64,000 nucleotides of DNA. Origin: a virus. Positions 37,901 through 45,972 of this stretch are shown piece by piece. The notes under the pieces were generated by a model, which was not told the origin of the DNA, made no database searches, and saw only the letters and a program-made list of their open reading frames with translations. Both the position numbers and the translations under genes were made by a program. The first letter of the stretch is position 1; every line of letters begins with the position of its first letter. The DNA lies in the IMG/VR virus record IMGVR_UViG_3300005838_000623, positions 28,696 to 92,695 of that record; one strand, 5' to 3'.

Positions 37901-39998
37901 GGCAGCTATTGCAGGACTAACTTCAGCAGCTAATAAAGGTATTCAGTTTACTGGTGACGGAACAGCCGCAGTTTATGATTTAACAGCAGCTGGTAAAGCA
38001 CTTCTTGATGACGCAAATGCCGCAGCTCAGTTAGTAACACTTGGTGTAACAGCAACAGCCGCTGAAATTACAGCAGCTGTAGATGGTAGCACCTCAGCAA
38101 CAAGCACAACACTAGCAGATGCAGACCGTGTAGTTGTCAATGACAACGGCACAATGGTCCAAGTAGCATTGACAGACTTCGAAACTTATTTTGAAGCCGG
38201 CCTTGATACTTTGAATGCTGTAACAAGTGCAAGTGCATTAGCAACAGTTGGTACAATTACTGGTGGTACATGGGCCGCTACAGACGTAGCAGTAGCACAT
38301 GGTGGTACAGGTAGTTCAACAGCCGGTGGTGCACGAACCAACCTAGGTGTAGTAATTGGTACAGACGTACAAGCCTATGACGCTGAATTGGCAGCCATTG
38401 CTGGTTTAACATCAGCAGCTGACAAAGGTATTCAGTTCACAGGCAGTGGCACAGCCGCAGTATATGACCTAACAGCCGCTGGTAAAGCATTGTTAGACGA
38501 TGCTAACGCCGCCGCACAATTAGTAACATTGGGTGTAACAGCAACAGCAGCTGAAATTACAGCGTCTATTGATGGTGATACATCTGCAACAGCAACAACG
38601 TTGGCAGACGCTGACCGCGTAGTTGTTAACGACGGTGGTACAATGAAACAGGTAGCATTGACTGATTTCGAGACATACTTCGAAGCAGGCCTTGACACCC
38701 TAAACGCAGTAACATCTGCAAGTTCATTAGCAACTGTTGGTACAATTGGTACTGGTGTATGGGAAGCTACAGACGTAGCCGTAGCACACGGTGGTACAGG
38801 TGCTTCATCCTTAACCGCCAACAGCCTATTAACAGGTAATGGTACAGCTGCTATTCAAGCAGAAGCAAACATTACTTATGATGGCACAACGTTTGGTGTA
38901 AATGACGCAGCTACCTTCAACGAAGGTGGTGCCGATAATGACTTCCGTATTGAGTCAGCAAACCAAGCAAATATGTTCGTAGTAGATGCAAGTGTAGACG
39001 CAATTGGTTTACTAACAGCAACACCTAACGCAGGTACAGTACTTGACATGAGTGGCTCAACAGAGTCCTTTTTGTTACCTTCTGGTACAACAGCTCAACG
39101 TCCTGGTACTCCAGCCGCAGGTATGTTCCGTTATAATTCAACAACAAGTAAGTTTGAGTATTATAATGGTTCTGGTTGGAAGGGAGCCACAACAGAGTTT
39201 ACAATTGTAAGAAGTGAAACAGCAACTGGTGACGGTTCAACAACAGCATTTACAGGCTTAAATTCAAGCCTAACAACTGCTGGTTGTGTTGTAACTATTA
39301 ACGGTGTTGTACAACTTCCAACAACAGCATATGCTATTAGTGGTACAACTATTACATTCACACAAGCACCAGCTAACAGTGATAAAATTGAAATTCGTGA
39401 GTTTACAACAACGACTTCAGTTAACGCATTAGAAGATGCAGACGGTGATACAAAAATTCAAGTTGAAGAGTCAAGTGACGAAGATATTATTCGCTTCGAC
39501 ACTGGCGGTACAGAGAGAATGACTCTAACTGCCGCAGGTCATCTTGTTCCAACATTGGACGCAACATATGACCTAGGTACCTCATCCCTCAAATGGCGCA
39601 ATATGTACGGCGTGTCAACATCAGCACAATATGCTGACTTGGCAGAACTGTATGAAAGTGATGCGACATATGAGCCAGGTACTGTTGTTTCCTTTGGCGG
39701 TGACGCTGAAGTAACAATGTCTACTGAAACTATGGATTCACGGATTGCTGGTGTAGTAAGTACTAACCCAGCCTACTTGATGAATAGTGATTTAGAAAAT
39801 GGTGTAGCAATAGCACTAACAGGTCGTGTACCTGTTAAGGTAATGGGCACAATCCGTAAGGGTGATATGCTAGTTGCCGCAGGCGAAGGCTATGCAAAGG
39901 CAGAGGCAAATCCAAGAATGGGTTCCGTAATTGGTAAGGCTCTAGAAGACTTCAACGGTACAAATGGTATCATCGAAGTTGTTGTAGGTAGACTATAA
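34908..39998 (+). CDS. Long tail fibre protein with internal repeats
   Basis: 1696 residues. It begins with a domain on AITNAKISASADIAGSKL typical of fibre N-termini. The shaft consists of AHGGTGSSTAGGARTNLGV-type modules; one 164-residue unit occurs with identical protein sequence at residues 163-326 and 1122-1285, with a variant copy around 967-1120. GNLVVNGTTTTV modules occur twice. A GTTAQRPGTPAAGMFRYNST module lies near residue 1390. The C-terminal ~130 residues (SAQYADLAELYESDATYEPG... RVPVKVMGTIRKGDMLVAAG) form a beta-rich tip domain found in other marine phage fibres. Its own leader and a strong terminator make it a single-gene unit. Confidence 0.88.
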   Translation: MALTRLGTDQIADSAITNAKISASADIAGSKLEDDMTYGSNLTVSGNLVVNGTTTTVDTTNMSIEDPLLVFSSGASGSASVDAGFVVERGDDTNVGLIWDESADKFNFVTTNETGSTAGNVTVAGQANIIAGNIEGTITTAAQNSITSATGLVSVGAIGTGSWAATDVAVAHGGTGSSTAGGARTNLGVVIGTDVQAYDAELAAIAGLTSAADKGIQFTGSGTAAVYDLTAAGKALLDDANAAAQLVTLGVTATAAEITASIDGDTSATATTLADADRVVVNDGGTMKQVALTDFETYFEAGLDTLNAVTSASSLATVGTIGTGVWQGTDVGVAHGGTGASTAAAALSNLGAGTEDSPQFTGIELGHATDTTITRSSGGVLAVEGNVIYHATGTDIPVTDGGTGSSTAAGALVNLGLAATAAEINIMDGGTSATSTTLADADRFVVNDNGTMVQVAMTDLEVYMETSLDTLNAVTSASALATVGTITSGVWSGTAIVDAKVDNDLTISGGSVDASIVGGSTPAAGTFTTLTANDQLVVAAGVSITGDTTDEITLNVKGVGSQTANLMTVEISDGTDKFQIASDGSVVVGQDLTLASGATVNAILDQDTMSGDSATSLATQQSIKAYVDSSVGASALTIGADAGSDDTVTVGTDTLNVSGGANITTTVSDNDISIALDATITSGITALTAGQLNADNIRIDGNVISSTDTDGNITLTPNGTGDVVISGDLTVNGTTTTVNSTVVTLDDPIMQLGGDSAPGSDDDKDRGVAFRWHNGSAAKNGWFGYDDSISKFTFVPDATITSEVISGTVGNAIFGNIEGTITTAAQNSITSATGIATLGTITTGAWQGTDVGVAHGGTGSSTASGARTNLGVAIGSDVQAYDAQLADVAGLAVTDGGMIVGDGSNFVLETGATLRTSLGVGTGDSPQLTAVNVGHASDTTLARSSAGVLAVEGNVIYHATGTDVPLTDGGTGSSTAGGARTNLGVVIGTDVQAYDAELAAIAGLTSAANKGIQFTGDGTAAVYDLTAAGKALLDDANAAAQLVTLGVTATAAEITAAVDGSTSATSTTLADADRVVVNDNGTMVQVALTDFETYFEAGLDTLNAVTSASALATVGTITGGTWAATDVAVAHGGTGSSTAGGARTNLGVVIGTDVQAYDAELAAIAGLTSAADKGIQFTGSGTAAVYDLTAAGKALLDDANAAAQLVTLGVTATAAEITASIDGDTSATATTLADADRVVVNDGGTMKQVALTDFETYFEAGLDTLNAVTSASSLATVGTIGTGVWEATDVAVAHGGTGASSLTANSLLTGNGTAAIQAEANITYDGTTFGVNDAATFNEGGADNDFRIESANQANMFVVDASVDAIGLLTATPNAGTVLDMSGSTESFLLPSGTTAQRPGTPAAGMFRYNSTTSKFEYYNGSGWKGATTEFTIVRSETATGDGSTTAFTGLNSSLTTAGCVVTINGVVQLPTTAYAISGTTITFTQAPANSDKIEIREFTTTTSVNALEDADGDTKIQVEESSDEDIIRFDTGGTERMTLTAAGHLVPTLDATYDLGTSSLKWRNMYGVSTSAQYADLAELYESDATYEPGTVVSFGGDAEVTMSTETMDSRIAGVVSTNPAYLMNSDLENGVAIALTGRVPVKVMGTIRKGDMLVAAGEGYAKAEANPRMGSVIGKALEDFNGTNGIIEVVVGRL
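35394..38762 (+). repeat. Long internal repeats in the tail-fibre gene
   Basis: Three copies of a ~490-nt unit: 35394-35885, about 37795-38275 and 38271-38762. Copies 1 and 3 encode the same 164 residues, although their DNA differs at more than 30 third-codon positions in what I compared. Copy 2 differs at some residues (SAANKG, AAVDGST). Confidence 0.85.
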
Positions 39999-40031
39999 GT
40001 TAAAAAGTTTACGACAATAAAGTTGTAATTG

Positions 40032-40057
40032 ATGGAGGGGCGAATTCGCCCCTCCAT
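40032..40057 (+). terminator. Terminator after the long tail fibre
   Basis: A perfect 26-nt palindrome centred on GAATTC with a GGAGGGGCG arm, 33 nt after the stop. The downstream T-run is weak (TATCTTT). Confidence 0.8.
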
Positions 40058-40066
40058 TATCTTTAG

Positions 40067-40074
40067 AATAAATA
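40067..40074 (+). promoter_or_regulatory. Late-promoter-like box
   Basis: AATAAATA right after the fibre terminator and before the GGAG of the 250-residue gene. Confidence 0.5.
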
Positions 40075-40087
40075 TTGACAGGAGAAT

Positions 40088-40840
40088 ATGATGGTAAACA
40101 AATATGTTACTGATTATGATGGTGAATATGTAGTATCCGGTATTGTAGTTAAAAATGGACGTAAACACCAAGATAGATTTTGGATCCCTCGTTCGGTGTC
40201 CAATAGTGATCATACAAAAGTAGCATATGTAGTTGGCAATGGCAAATCTCGAATAGAATATTCTGGAGTTGCGATGAAGTTAAGTTTTCTTTCAACAGCA
40301 GGAGGCGGCCATTTTGGAAAATATAAAGGACAATGTTATGGTTGTAATAGAATTTACCAAGATTGGAAGCCAGATTTTCTTGTAGTAACTCATCCTGAAT
40401 TAACAACTGAAATAGTTGAAAGTGGCTATGCTGAAGATAATATTGTATTTGGCAGAGCAAAAAGTGTATTAGACCATCCTGAACATGTATCTCTTATACC
40501 ACATGATCCACGAATGAATGCTGGCGCCACAGCAACATATATTGCTTGCTTTCACGGACATAAGAAAATTTACTTATATGGATTTGATAATCAACCTGTT
40601 GATCAAAAAACAAACAATAATGTATATGCTGGTTCAGAATTTTATGGTCAAGCAGATGAAAATCCAGGTGATGAAGTTTGGATTAATAACATGAAAAGAA
40701 TATTTGACACATATAATGATGTTGATTTTGTAAGAATAACTGCAGAAGGCATGGAAGAAGAAATGCCTGAAGCATGGAAATGGTGTCGTAATTTCCGCCA
40801 ATTAAAAGTATGGGATTTTGTAATAGAAGCAGATATTTAA
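40088..40840 (+). CDS. DUF115/MptE-like or sialyltransferase-like Rossmann protein
   Basis: 250 residues. The pattern VAYVVGNGKSR, then GQCYGCNRIYQDWKPDFLVV and ATATYIACFHGHKKIYLYGF resembles the phage proteins with a GNGxSR nucleotide-binding loop and a GCN.IY..W.PD motif, assigned to DUF115/MptE-like or GT29-like folds. It may act in sugar or glycan modification, but that is inference from fold similarity. Two adjacent ATGs exist; the second (40091) has better spacing from GGAG. It converges with the Nudix gene, overlapping it by 4 bases. Confidence 0.5.
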   Translation: MMVNKYVTDYDGEYVVSGIVVKNGRKHQDRFWIPRSVSNSDHTKVAYVVGNGKSRIEYSGVAMKLSFLSTAGGGHFGKYKGQCYGCNRIYQDWKPDFLVVTHPELTTEIVESGYAEDNIVFGRAKSVLDHPEHVSLIPHDPRMNAGATATYIACFHGHKKIYLYGFDNQPVDQKTNNNVYAGSEFYGQADENPGDEVWINNMKRIFDTYNDVDFVRITAEGMEEEMPEAWKWCRNFRQLKVWDFVIEADI

Positions 40841-41259
40841 ATTGTTTCTACTATAGTTTTAATCTTATCTTTGATTGAATCTAGTTTAAGGGTTGAAAAA
40901 ACACCAGGATGTAATGGCCCTGGCCACCCTGCCATAGTAACCCAAGCAAACCCACAATGTTCTCCATTTAAAATGGGTATAAATTCCTTATCTATTATTA
41001 GTATAAACGTGTGATAAAAGAAGTGCCCATCTTCTGAAGTAAACAGTTCAATAGGAATTGTTTTCTCTATATCGGGCAAGTGTCCTACTTCCTCGAAAAT
41101 TTCCCTTTTTAAACCATTAATAGTTGTTTCACCATTTTCTACTTTGCCGCCTGCGAAACCCCATCTGTTTTTATATTTTTTATCATTCCTTAATAAAAAT
41201 AGAAAACGTTTTGTGTCGCGGCAGTAGAAAATACCACCTGCTCCGGTAACTTGCTTCAT
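40837..41259 (-). CDS. Nudix hydrolase
   Basis: 140 residues. A complete Nudix box spans residues 38-59: G38-x5-E44-x7-R52-E53-x2-E56-E57-x-G59. The box binds Mg2+ and the diphosphate of nucleoside-diphosphate-linked substrates. MutT-like nucleotide cleaning or NADH/mRNA-cap processing are the usual phage roles; the substrate cannot be told from sequence. It is downstream of gp15 in the minus-strand neck operon (22 nt gap). Confidence 0.9.
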   Translation of the reverse strand: MKQVTGAGGIFYCRDTKRFLFLLRNDKKYKNRWGFAGGKVENGETTINGLKREIFEEVGHLPDIEKTIPIELFTSEDGHFFYHTFILIIDKEFIPILNGEHCGFAWVTMAGWPGPLHPGVFSTLKLDSIKDKIKTIVETI

Positions 41260-41281
41260 ATTAATAATTATATAAAATTTA

Positions 41282-42724
41282 TTATGGAAGTAGGGAAATA
41301 GACCACAAGCCAGTTAAATATTCGCCTTCATAGGATTTAATCCATTCTGCCCCAGTATCAGAACCAGTCCATTTATATTGAATACCAGTTTTTGTATTGG
41401 TTACATAATGGATGCCTTTGTTAGCACTAGCATCATATGATACTGACCAATTCGTACCATCATATTGTATAATATCAAATTTACTCGCTTGTATGTCATC
41501 AGCAGTAGCATCAGGCCATCCTGCTGGCCCGCCAGTTGTGTTAATTGTTGAACCAAGATCTTCTAATATTAAATAACGTTGTCCATTAACGGCCGCGGGT
41601 AAACCATCTCCCGGAGTGTTTTTCAATGGGTTAATAACAGCATTAATGGCGGTTTGTGTATTTGCTGGAATTGTGTCAGAGTCTACTGTAAAGTTAAGTA
41701 TGGTTTCATCAACTTGATTTATAGATACTGTGCCAACAACTTCTGTGAAATCTGTACCAATATCTTCATTTTGAAATTTAGTTAATAATTTTACTTGACT
41801 AATTCCGTCTTTTAGTTCTCCATATTGTGCTATGATTTTCCGCCAGGGAATATCATCACCATATTTTACAGGTAGATGGTCAAAAGTTGAATCTACTTTT
41901 GTGTCACCACTAATTGGTTCACTAATTGACAATGCTTTTAATTCTCCATTCAGCAATAATACACCATAGTTTAATGGAGTATAGTATTGTCTACTTCCCA
42001 TAAGTTTTGTATCATCTAATACGCTACTTGCTAAATCACCAGCACCATCAAATATACCCATAACAACTTTGGAAATAACACCGAGACGTTTGATAATTGC
42101 TGGAGGATTAATCCAAATTGGTATCTCAAACGTCATTGTGGCAACGTCTATCATATCTTCTATACCAACTGGAACAGTTCTGTTACTAAATGCAATTTCA
42201 GTTAATTCAACATATGATAAACTTGTCCAGTCAACATAATTGTCTGTAGTTTGTATTTCTAAACTTGGATTAAACATATAGAATAATTGTTCTATAATTT
42301 GCATTTTTTGTTCAGTATTACTAGTCCATATATCAGCATTAACAGTTAGTCTATATGGACTCGGCATACTGCGTTCAATAGTATAACTATCACCAGGTCC
42401 TGCTGTATATGATGCCGTATCTTTATCATAAAAACGTTCCTTAACATGTACTTTGTCTAAATGGCTCGGTGATTGTATCCTGTCTCTGTCAAATGTTACA
42501 TTTGTTATATAACAAGAGATTTGTGGTACGGTGTTGAGAGCATTTTCACTATTTTTGTGAATAATAGATGCTACCTGGCGAGAAATGTCTCCATATTTTA
42601 CAGGAACTTGTATTAGAGCAGAGTTGCCAGCAGAATCTTTGCCAGTCTCTACATAAAAATGACTCAGTAGTCTAATAAATTGAGCAAGATACCGACGCAT
42701 TTGGCCGTCATAATAAAAATCCAT
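41282..42724 (-). CDS. 15: Tail sheath stabilizer / tail completion protein gp15
   Basis: 480 residues. The N-terminal 250 residues are gp15-like: YYDGQMRRYLAQFIRLLSHF, VPVKYGDISRQVASIIHKN, TVPQISCYI, and PYRLTVNADIWTSNTEQKMQ with IIEQLFYMFNPSLEI. gp15 caps the tail tube and sheath and joins the tail to the neck. It is longer than T4 gp15 (272 residues); the C-terminal extension carries small beta modules (VNGQRYLILEDLG, YDGTNWSVSYD, KWTGSDTGAEWIKSY). The start overlaps the gp14 stop by one base. Confidence 0.85.
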   Translation of the reverse strand: MDFYYDGQMRRYLAQFIRLLSHFYVETGKDSAGNSALIQVPVKYGDISRQVASIIHKNSENALNTVPQISCYITNVTFDRDRIQSPSHLDKVHVKERFYDKDTASYTAGPGDSYTIERSMPSPYRLTVNADIWTSNTEQKMQIIEQLFYMFNPSLEIQTTDNYVDWTSLSYVELTEIAFSNRTVPVGIEDMIDVATMTFEIPIWINPPAIIKRLGVISKVVMGIFDGAGDLASSVLDDTKLMGSRQYYTPLNYGVLLLNGELKALSISEPISGDTKVDSTFDHLPVKYGDDIPWRKIIAQYGELKDGISQVKLLTKFQNEDIGTDFTEVVGTVSINQVDETILNFTVDSDTIPANTQTAINAVINPLKNTPGDGLPAAVNGQRYLILEDLGSTINTTGGPAGWPDATADDIQASKFDIIQYDGTNWSVSYDASANKGIHYVTNTKTGIQYKWTGSDTGAEWIKSYEGEYLTGLWSISLLP

Positions 42725-43938
42725 TATTTGTCCTCTCTAGCACTTAATATATTTGATAAACTTTGTTTAGAATCAATCTTAGTTCCATCTGATAGTGTAA
42801 TTGTTGTTTTATTATTAAAATGTTTAGTTTTGTGTGTTGATCTTGTGCTAGTATTTGTAATATCCATACGTATATTATCTTCAACGTGTACCCATTTTTT
42901 GCCATTGTAAATGTATAATCTATTAGGACTATAATCTGTTCTCAATATGTATTCACCTTTAGTTGGATTAGCAACAAAACTAGTTAATGCTTTTACTGGT
43001 GCTCCGTTTGGTGGAACTCCATCGCCTGCCAAGTAATGTTCTAGTTTTTTCACCGGCCGGCCATAATATGTATCGCCAGTTACTGCGGCCGGTGCCGGTG
43101 AGGAAGCATCTGCGTCAACTGTTATTCCAACATCGTCAGTAGATACTAATAGTATTGAACCATCTTCAGCAGCTGGTGCAATCCAAAATCGTGTTGTGTC
43201 ATAACCACTACGTCCATCTACGATATCTTGTGTAAATGGCGCCATAGCTTCTGCTTGTTTTACAACAGCATCATTTATTTCTAAGTTTTTAGAGTAATCA
43301 CTTAAAATTTGTTTTAGTGATTCGTCTCCATCACCAGACTCAATGTCACCAAGTATATCTCTATATTCTTGTGCGTCTACTAATGGTATGCATTTTACAC
43401 GCCATAGATGTGGATACCAAGTTTGACTAAATCCTTCAGCTGCCCGGTTACCATCCTGTATTACATAGTAGCGTTTTAAACTCTCATATACTTTATCGAC
43501 ACTTTCATCTTCTAGTGCATAATCATCTTTTAAGTGCGGCAATTCAATAACATCACCACTTATAAGTTTTCTACCAAGTACTTCAACCATATCAATTAAA
43601 TGAAAAGTAATGAAGACAGTATCATTTTGTAAAAATAAACCGAATTGACTCAAATCAAAATCTATATCTTGTACATTATAGACTCCTTTCATGAACGTTA
43701 CGTCTTTTTCATATTTCCGATCACGATTCTCTAAAAATAATAAATCTTGTATATTTGTAATGGAATTATTAGTGTGCATGGGCTGATCAGCTTTTTTCTG
43801 ATCACCTTGATTGACAGGACCCATATATTTGTGTATATTAATACCAGTGCCGCCAATGACAAATTGCTCACGAATACGATTATCCATGAATTTGAAGTCA
43901 TTTCCTTTAGTTGGTTTCCACAGTGAAAGTCTTGGCAT
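42724..43938 (-). CDS. 14: Neck protein gp14
   Basis: 404 residues. The start MPRLSLWKPTKGNDFKFMDN followed by GGTGINIHKYMGP is the standard gp14 N-terminus of marine T4-like phages; LENRDRKYEKDV and WYPHLWRVKC-PLVDAQEY are also typical. gp14 joins head and tail with gp13. It is longer than T4 gp14 (256) and ends in a module with YNGKKWVHVED and a basic tail. The gene is first in the minus-strand neck operon; its start lies inside the -35 box of the divergent gene at 43993. Confidence 0.9.
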   Translation of the reverse strand: MPRLSLWKPTKGNDFKFMDNRIREQFVIGGTGINIHKYMGPVNQGDQKKADQPMHTNNSITNIQDLLFLENRDRKYEKDVTFMKGVYNVQDIDFDLSQFGLFLQNDTVFITFHLIDMVEVLGRKLISGDVIELPHLKDDYALEDESVDKVYESLKRYYVIQDGNRAAEGFSQTWYPHLWRVKCIPLVDAQEYRDILGDIESGDGDESLKQILSDYSKNLEINDAVVKQAEAMAPFTQDIVDGRSGYDTTRFWIAPAAEDGSILLVSTDDVGITVDADASSPAPAAVTGDTYYGRPVKKLEHYLAGDGVPPNGAPVKALTSFVANPTKGEYILRTDYSPNRLYIYNGKKWVHVEDNIRMDITNTSTRSTHKTKHFNNKTTITLSDGTKIDSKQSLSNILSAREDK

Positions 43939-43960
43939 TTTCTAACTCTTATGTTATAAT
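43932..43960 (+). promoter_or_regulatory. Sigma70-like promoter for the 392-residue gene
   Basis: TTGGCA (43932-43937), a 17-bp spacer and TATAAT (43955-43960). Predicted start is near 43967, 26 nt before the ATG at 43993. Confidence 0.6.
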
Positions 43961-43992
43961 ACTATTTAGCACTATATATATGAGGCAATACT

Positions 43993-45171
43993 ATGGCAAG
44001 AAAGAAACAAAAGCGAGTATCTAAAAAGAAAGACGGGTTGTTCTCTGAACCTGTATTTGATGATATTGTTGTAGAAGGTGAATTGATGGATATTGACGCT
44101 GATCAACTTCAAAATATCAATATTAGAATTAATAAAGGTTTAAACTTTTACAATTATCATTATACTTCAAAGCATTCCAAGCAACCACTAATACAATGGA
44201 TGGAATCACAGAAAATAGTAGATAAAGAATCTATTAAAAAAATTAGAGCGGCCAAAGATTGGCAACTAGGTAATACAGTGGGCTCTGTAGCAAGAATGCT
44301 AAACAATGGTTGTCCTCCAATGGATAATCTTTTATTGGCTATTAGAAAGAAAATAAAAGAGATATCAGATACTGTTGTGATAGAAGATGAAAAAGAAGAA
44401 ATTAAACAACTTGCTCCTGCAATATCCATACAGGAACGTATGAAATTAAATCTAGATGATTTTCTTGGCAAGCAAGTAGAAGGTGAGATTGATGATTTCT
44501 TTCAAAATAAATTTAAGAGTGATTTTAAGATGTCAAACGCTTTGCTAATTGGTGAGATTACTGGTAAGGCGGCGGCATTAATACCTGCTATATATGCACA
44601 AGAAGTCGTAGACTTTAATACCTTGCTCAATCCTGTAGAGAAAGATGATGAATATGAACAATTGGTAGAAGCATATCCGTATAAAAAAGCGGAGATAAAA
44701 CGTATATTAGAGTTTTATAATATGATTATAGATGATGCAATACATCATTCTAATATACAAAAAGCAAATCGTAAAATCAGAGTTAAAAAAGCACCATCAA
44801 AAGAAAAGCAAATTGCTAAATTAAAATACAAAGCAAATGATGACAGATATAAATTAGTATCAATTGATCCTAAAAATATTATAGGTGCTAAAGAGTTGTG
44901 GGTGTTTAATATTAAAACACGCAAAATTGGCAAATATGTTTCTACAAATGGATTTAGTGATGGTGAGTTGGGAATTAAAGGAACTAGTATTACTGGATTT
45001 GATACTAATACTAGTATGCAGAAAACTTTACGCAAACCTGAAGAGTCACTTAAAGAATTTGCTAGTGCTGGTAAGGTAGTATTGCGTAAATTTTTAAATA
45101 ATTTAACAACTACAGGTATTAAACTAAATGGGAGAGTTAATAGCGATGTTATATTGCTGAAGGTATTTTAA
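43993..45171 (+). CDS. Conserved hypothetical protein with basic N-terminus
   Basis: 392 residues, function not recognised. The start is highly basic (ARKKQKRVSKKKDG), suggesting nucleic acid contact. The middle is charged and helical (WQLGNTVGSVARMLNNGCPP; DDEYEQLVEAYPYKKAEIKR), and the C-terminal ~100 residues look beta-type (YKLVSIDPKNIIGAKELWVF, KIGKYVSTNGFSDGELGIKG). It lies between gp14 and gp13 yet has its own sigma70-like promoter, which hints at early or middle expression rather than a neck role. A late box lies within its 3' end for the next gene. Confidence 0.65.
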   Translation: MARKKQKRVSKKKDGLFSEPVFDDIVVEGELMDIDADQLQNINIRINKGLNFYNYHYTSKHSKQPLIQWMESQKIVDKESIKKIRAAKDWQLGNTVGSVARMLNNGCPPMDNLLLAIRKKIKEISDTVVIEDEKEEIKQLAPAISIQERMKLNLDDFLGKQVEGEIDDFFQNKFKSDFKMSNALLIGEITGKAAALIPAIYAQEVVDFNTLLNPVEKDDEYEQLVEAYPYKKAEIKRILEFYNMIIDDAIHHSNIQKANRKIRVKKAPSKEKQIAKLKYKANDDRYKLVSIDPKNIIGAKELWVFNIKTRKIGKYVSTNGFSDGELGIKGTSITGFDTNTSMQKTLRKPEESLKEFASAGKVVLRKFLNNLTTTGIKLNGRVNSDVILLKVF

Positions 45172-45177
45172 TAAATA
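45170..45177 (+). promoter_or_regulatory. Late-promoter-like box at the gp13 start
   Basis: AATAAATA overlapping the upstream stop codon and ending 5 nt before the gp13 ATG; a nearly leaderless transcript is implied and no ribosome binding site is seen. Confidence 0.45.
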
Positions 45178-45182
45178 CATAT

Positions 45183-45947
45183 ATGGCAAGTAAAGAATTA
45201 ACTAAATTAAAAACTGCGATGTTTAACAACGTCAAATTGCGACTTGGTGCTCAAATTATTGATATTGAATTAGATAATGAGCATTTAGAAGTAGGTTTAG
45301 AAAATGCTATTAATAAGTATCGTCAATTAAGTTCAAATTCTGTAGAAGAATCTTACGGCTTCCTAAAACTTGAGAAAAATAGACAAGATTATTTTTTAGA
45401 TAGTAATGTTTTAGAAGTAAGACAGATGTTTCGTAGAACAATTGGTAGCACAACAGGTGGTGGTGCTTCTAATTTTGAACCATTTGAAGCAGGTTACATG
45501 AACATGTATATGCTTAAAGCAGGTAATGTTGGTGGTTTAGCAACATATGAAATGTTTAGTGGTTATCAAGAAACTGCCGCTAGAATGTTTGGTGGTTTTC
45601 TTAATTATGTATTTGATCCAGTCACAAAAAAATTAACTATTGTACGTAAAATTGATAGTGATGAAGGTGAAGATGTTTTGATGTGGATGTATAACCAAAA
45701 GCCAGATGAAAATCTTATACAGCATCATATGACTAAAAAATGGATGGAAGATTATACACTTGCTATGTGTAAACAAATACTTGGTGAATCCCGCTCCAAA
45801 TTCTCAACTATTGTTGGTCCACAAGGTGGCACTACTATGAATGGTAGTGAATTGAAAGCAGAAGGACAGCAAGAAATAGCAGAGTTGGTATTGCAACTTC
45901 ATAATTATGAAGATGGTGGTGTACCAATGTCATTTATCATCGGTTAA
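45183..45947 (+). CDS. 13: Neck protein gp13
   Basis: 254 residues. Homologue of gp13 (head-completion/neck): LGAQIIDIELDNEHLEVGLE, RQLSSNSVEESYGFLKLE, VLEVRQMFRR and the C-terminal signature ILGESRSKFSTIVGPQGGTT with LHNYEDGGVPMSFIIG. Length is close to T4 gp13 (309) and cyanophage gp13. It is encoded on the strand opposite gp14, an unusual split of this normally adjacent pair. Confidence 0.85.
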   Translation: MASKELTKLKTAMFNNVKLRLGAQIIDIELDNEHLEVGLENAINKYRQLSSNSVEESYGFLKLEKNRQDYFLDSNVLEVRQMFRRTIGSTTGGGASNFEPFEAGYMNMYMLKAGNVGGLATYEMFSGYQETAARMFGGFLNYVFDPVTKKLTIVRKIDSDEGEDVLMWMYNQKPDENLIQHHMTKKWMEDYTLAMCKQILGESRSKFSTIVGPQGGTTMNGSELKAEGQQEIAELVLQLHNYEDGGVPMSFIIG

Positions 45948-45972
45948 TAAATTTCTTTAATTAAATATTACT

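Noticed and set aside
34908-39998. CRISPR-like or tRNA-array explanation for repeats
   Set aside because: Repeats are long, in frame, protein-coding and have no spacer structure. No CRISPR array or tRNA gene was recognised by eye anywhere in the window, though a tRNAscan run would be needed to exclude tRNAs.
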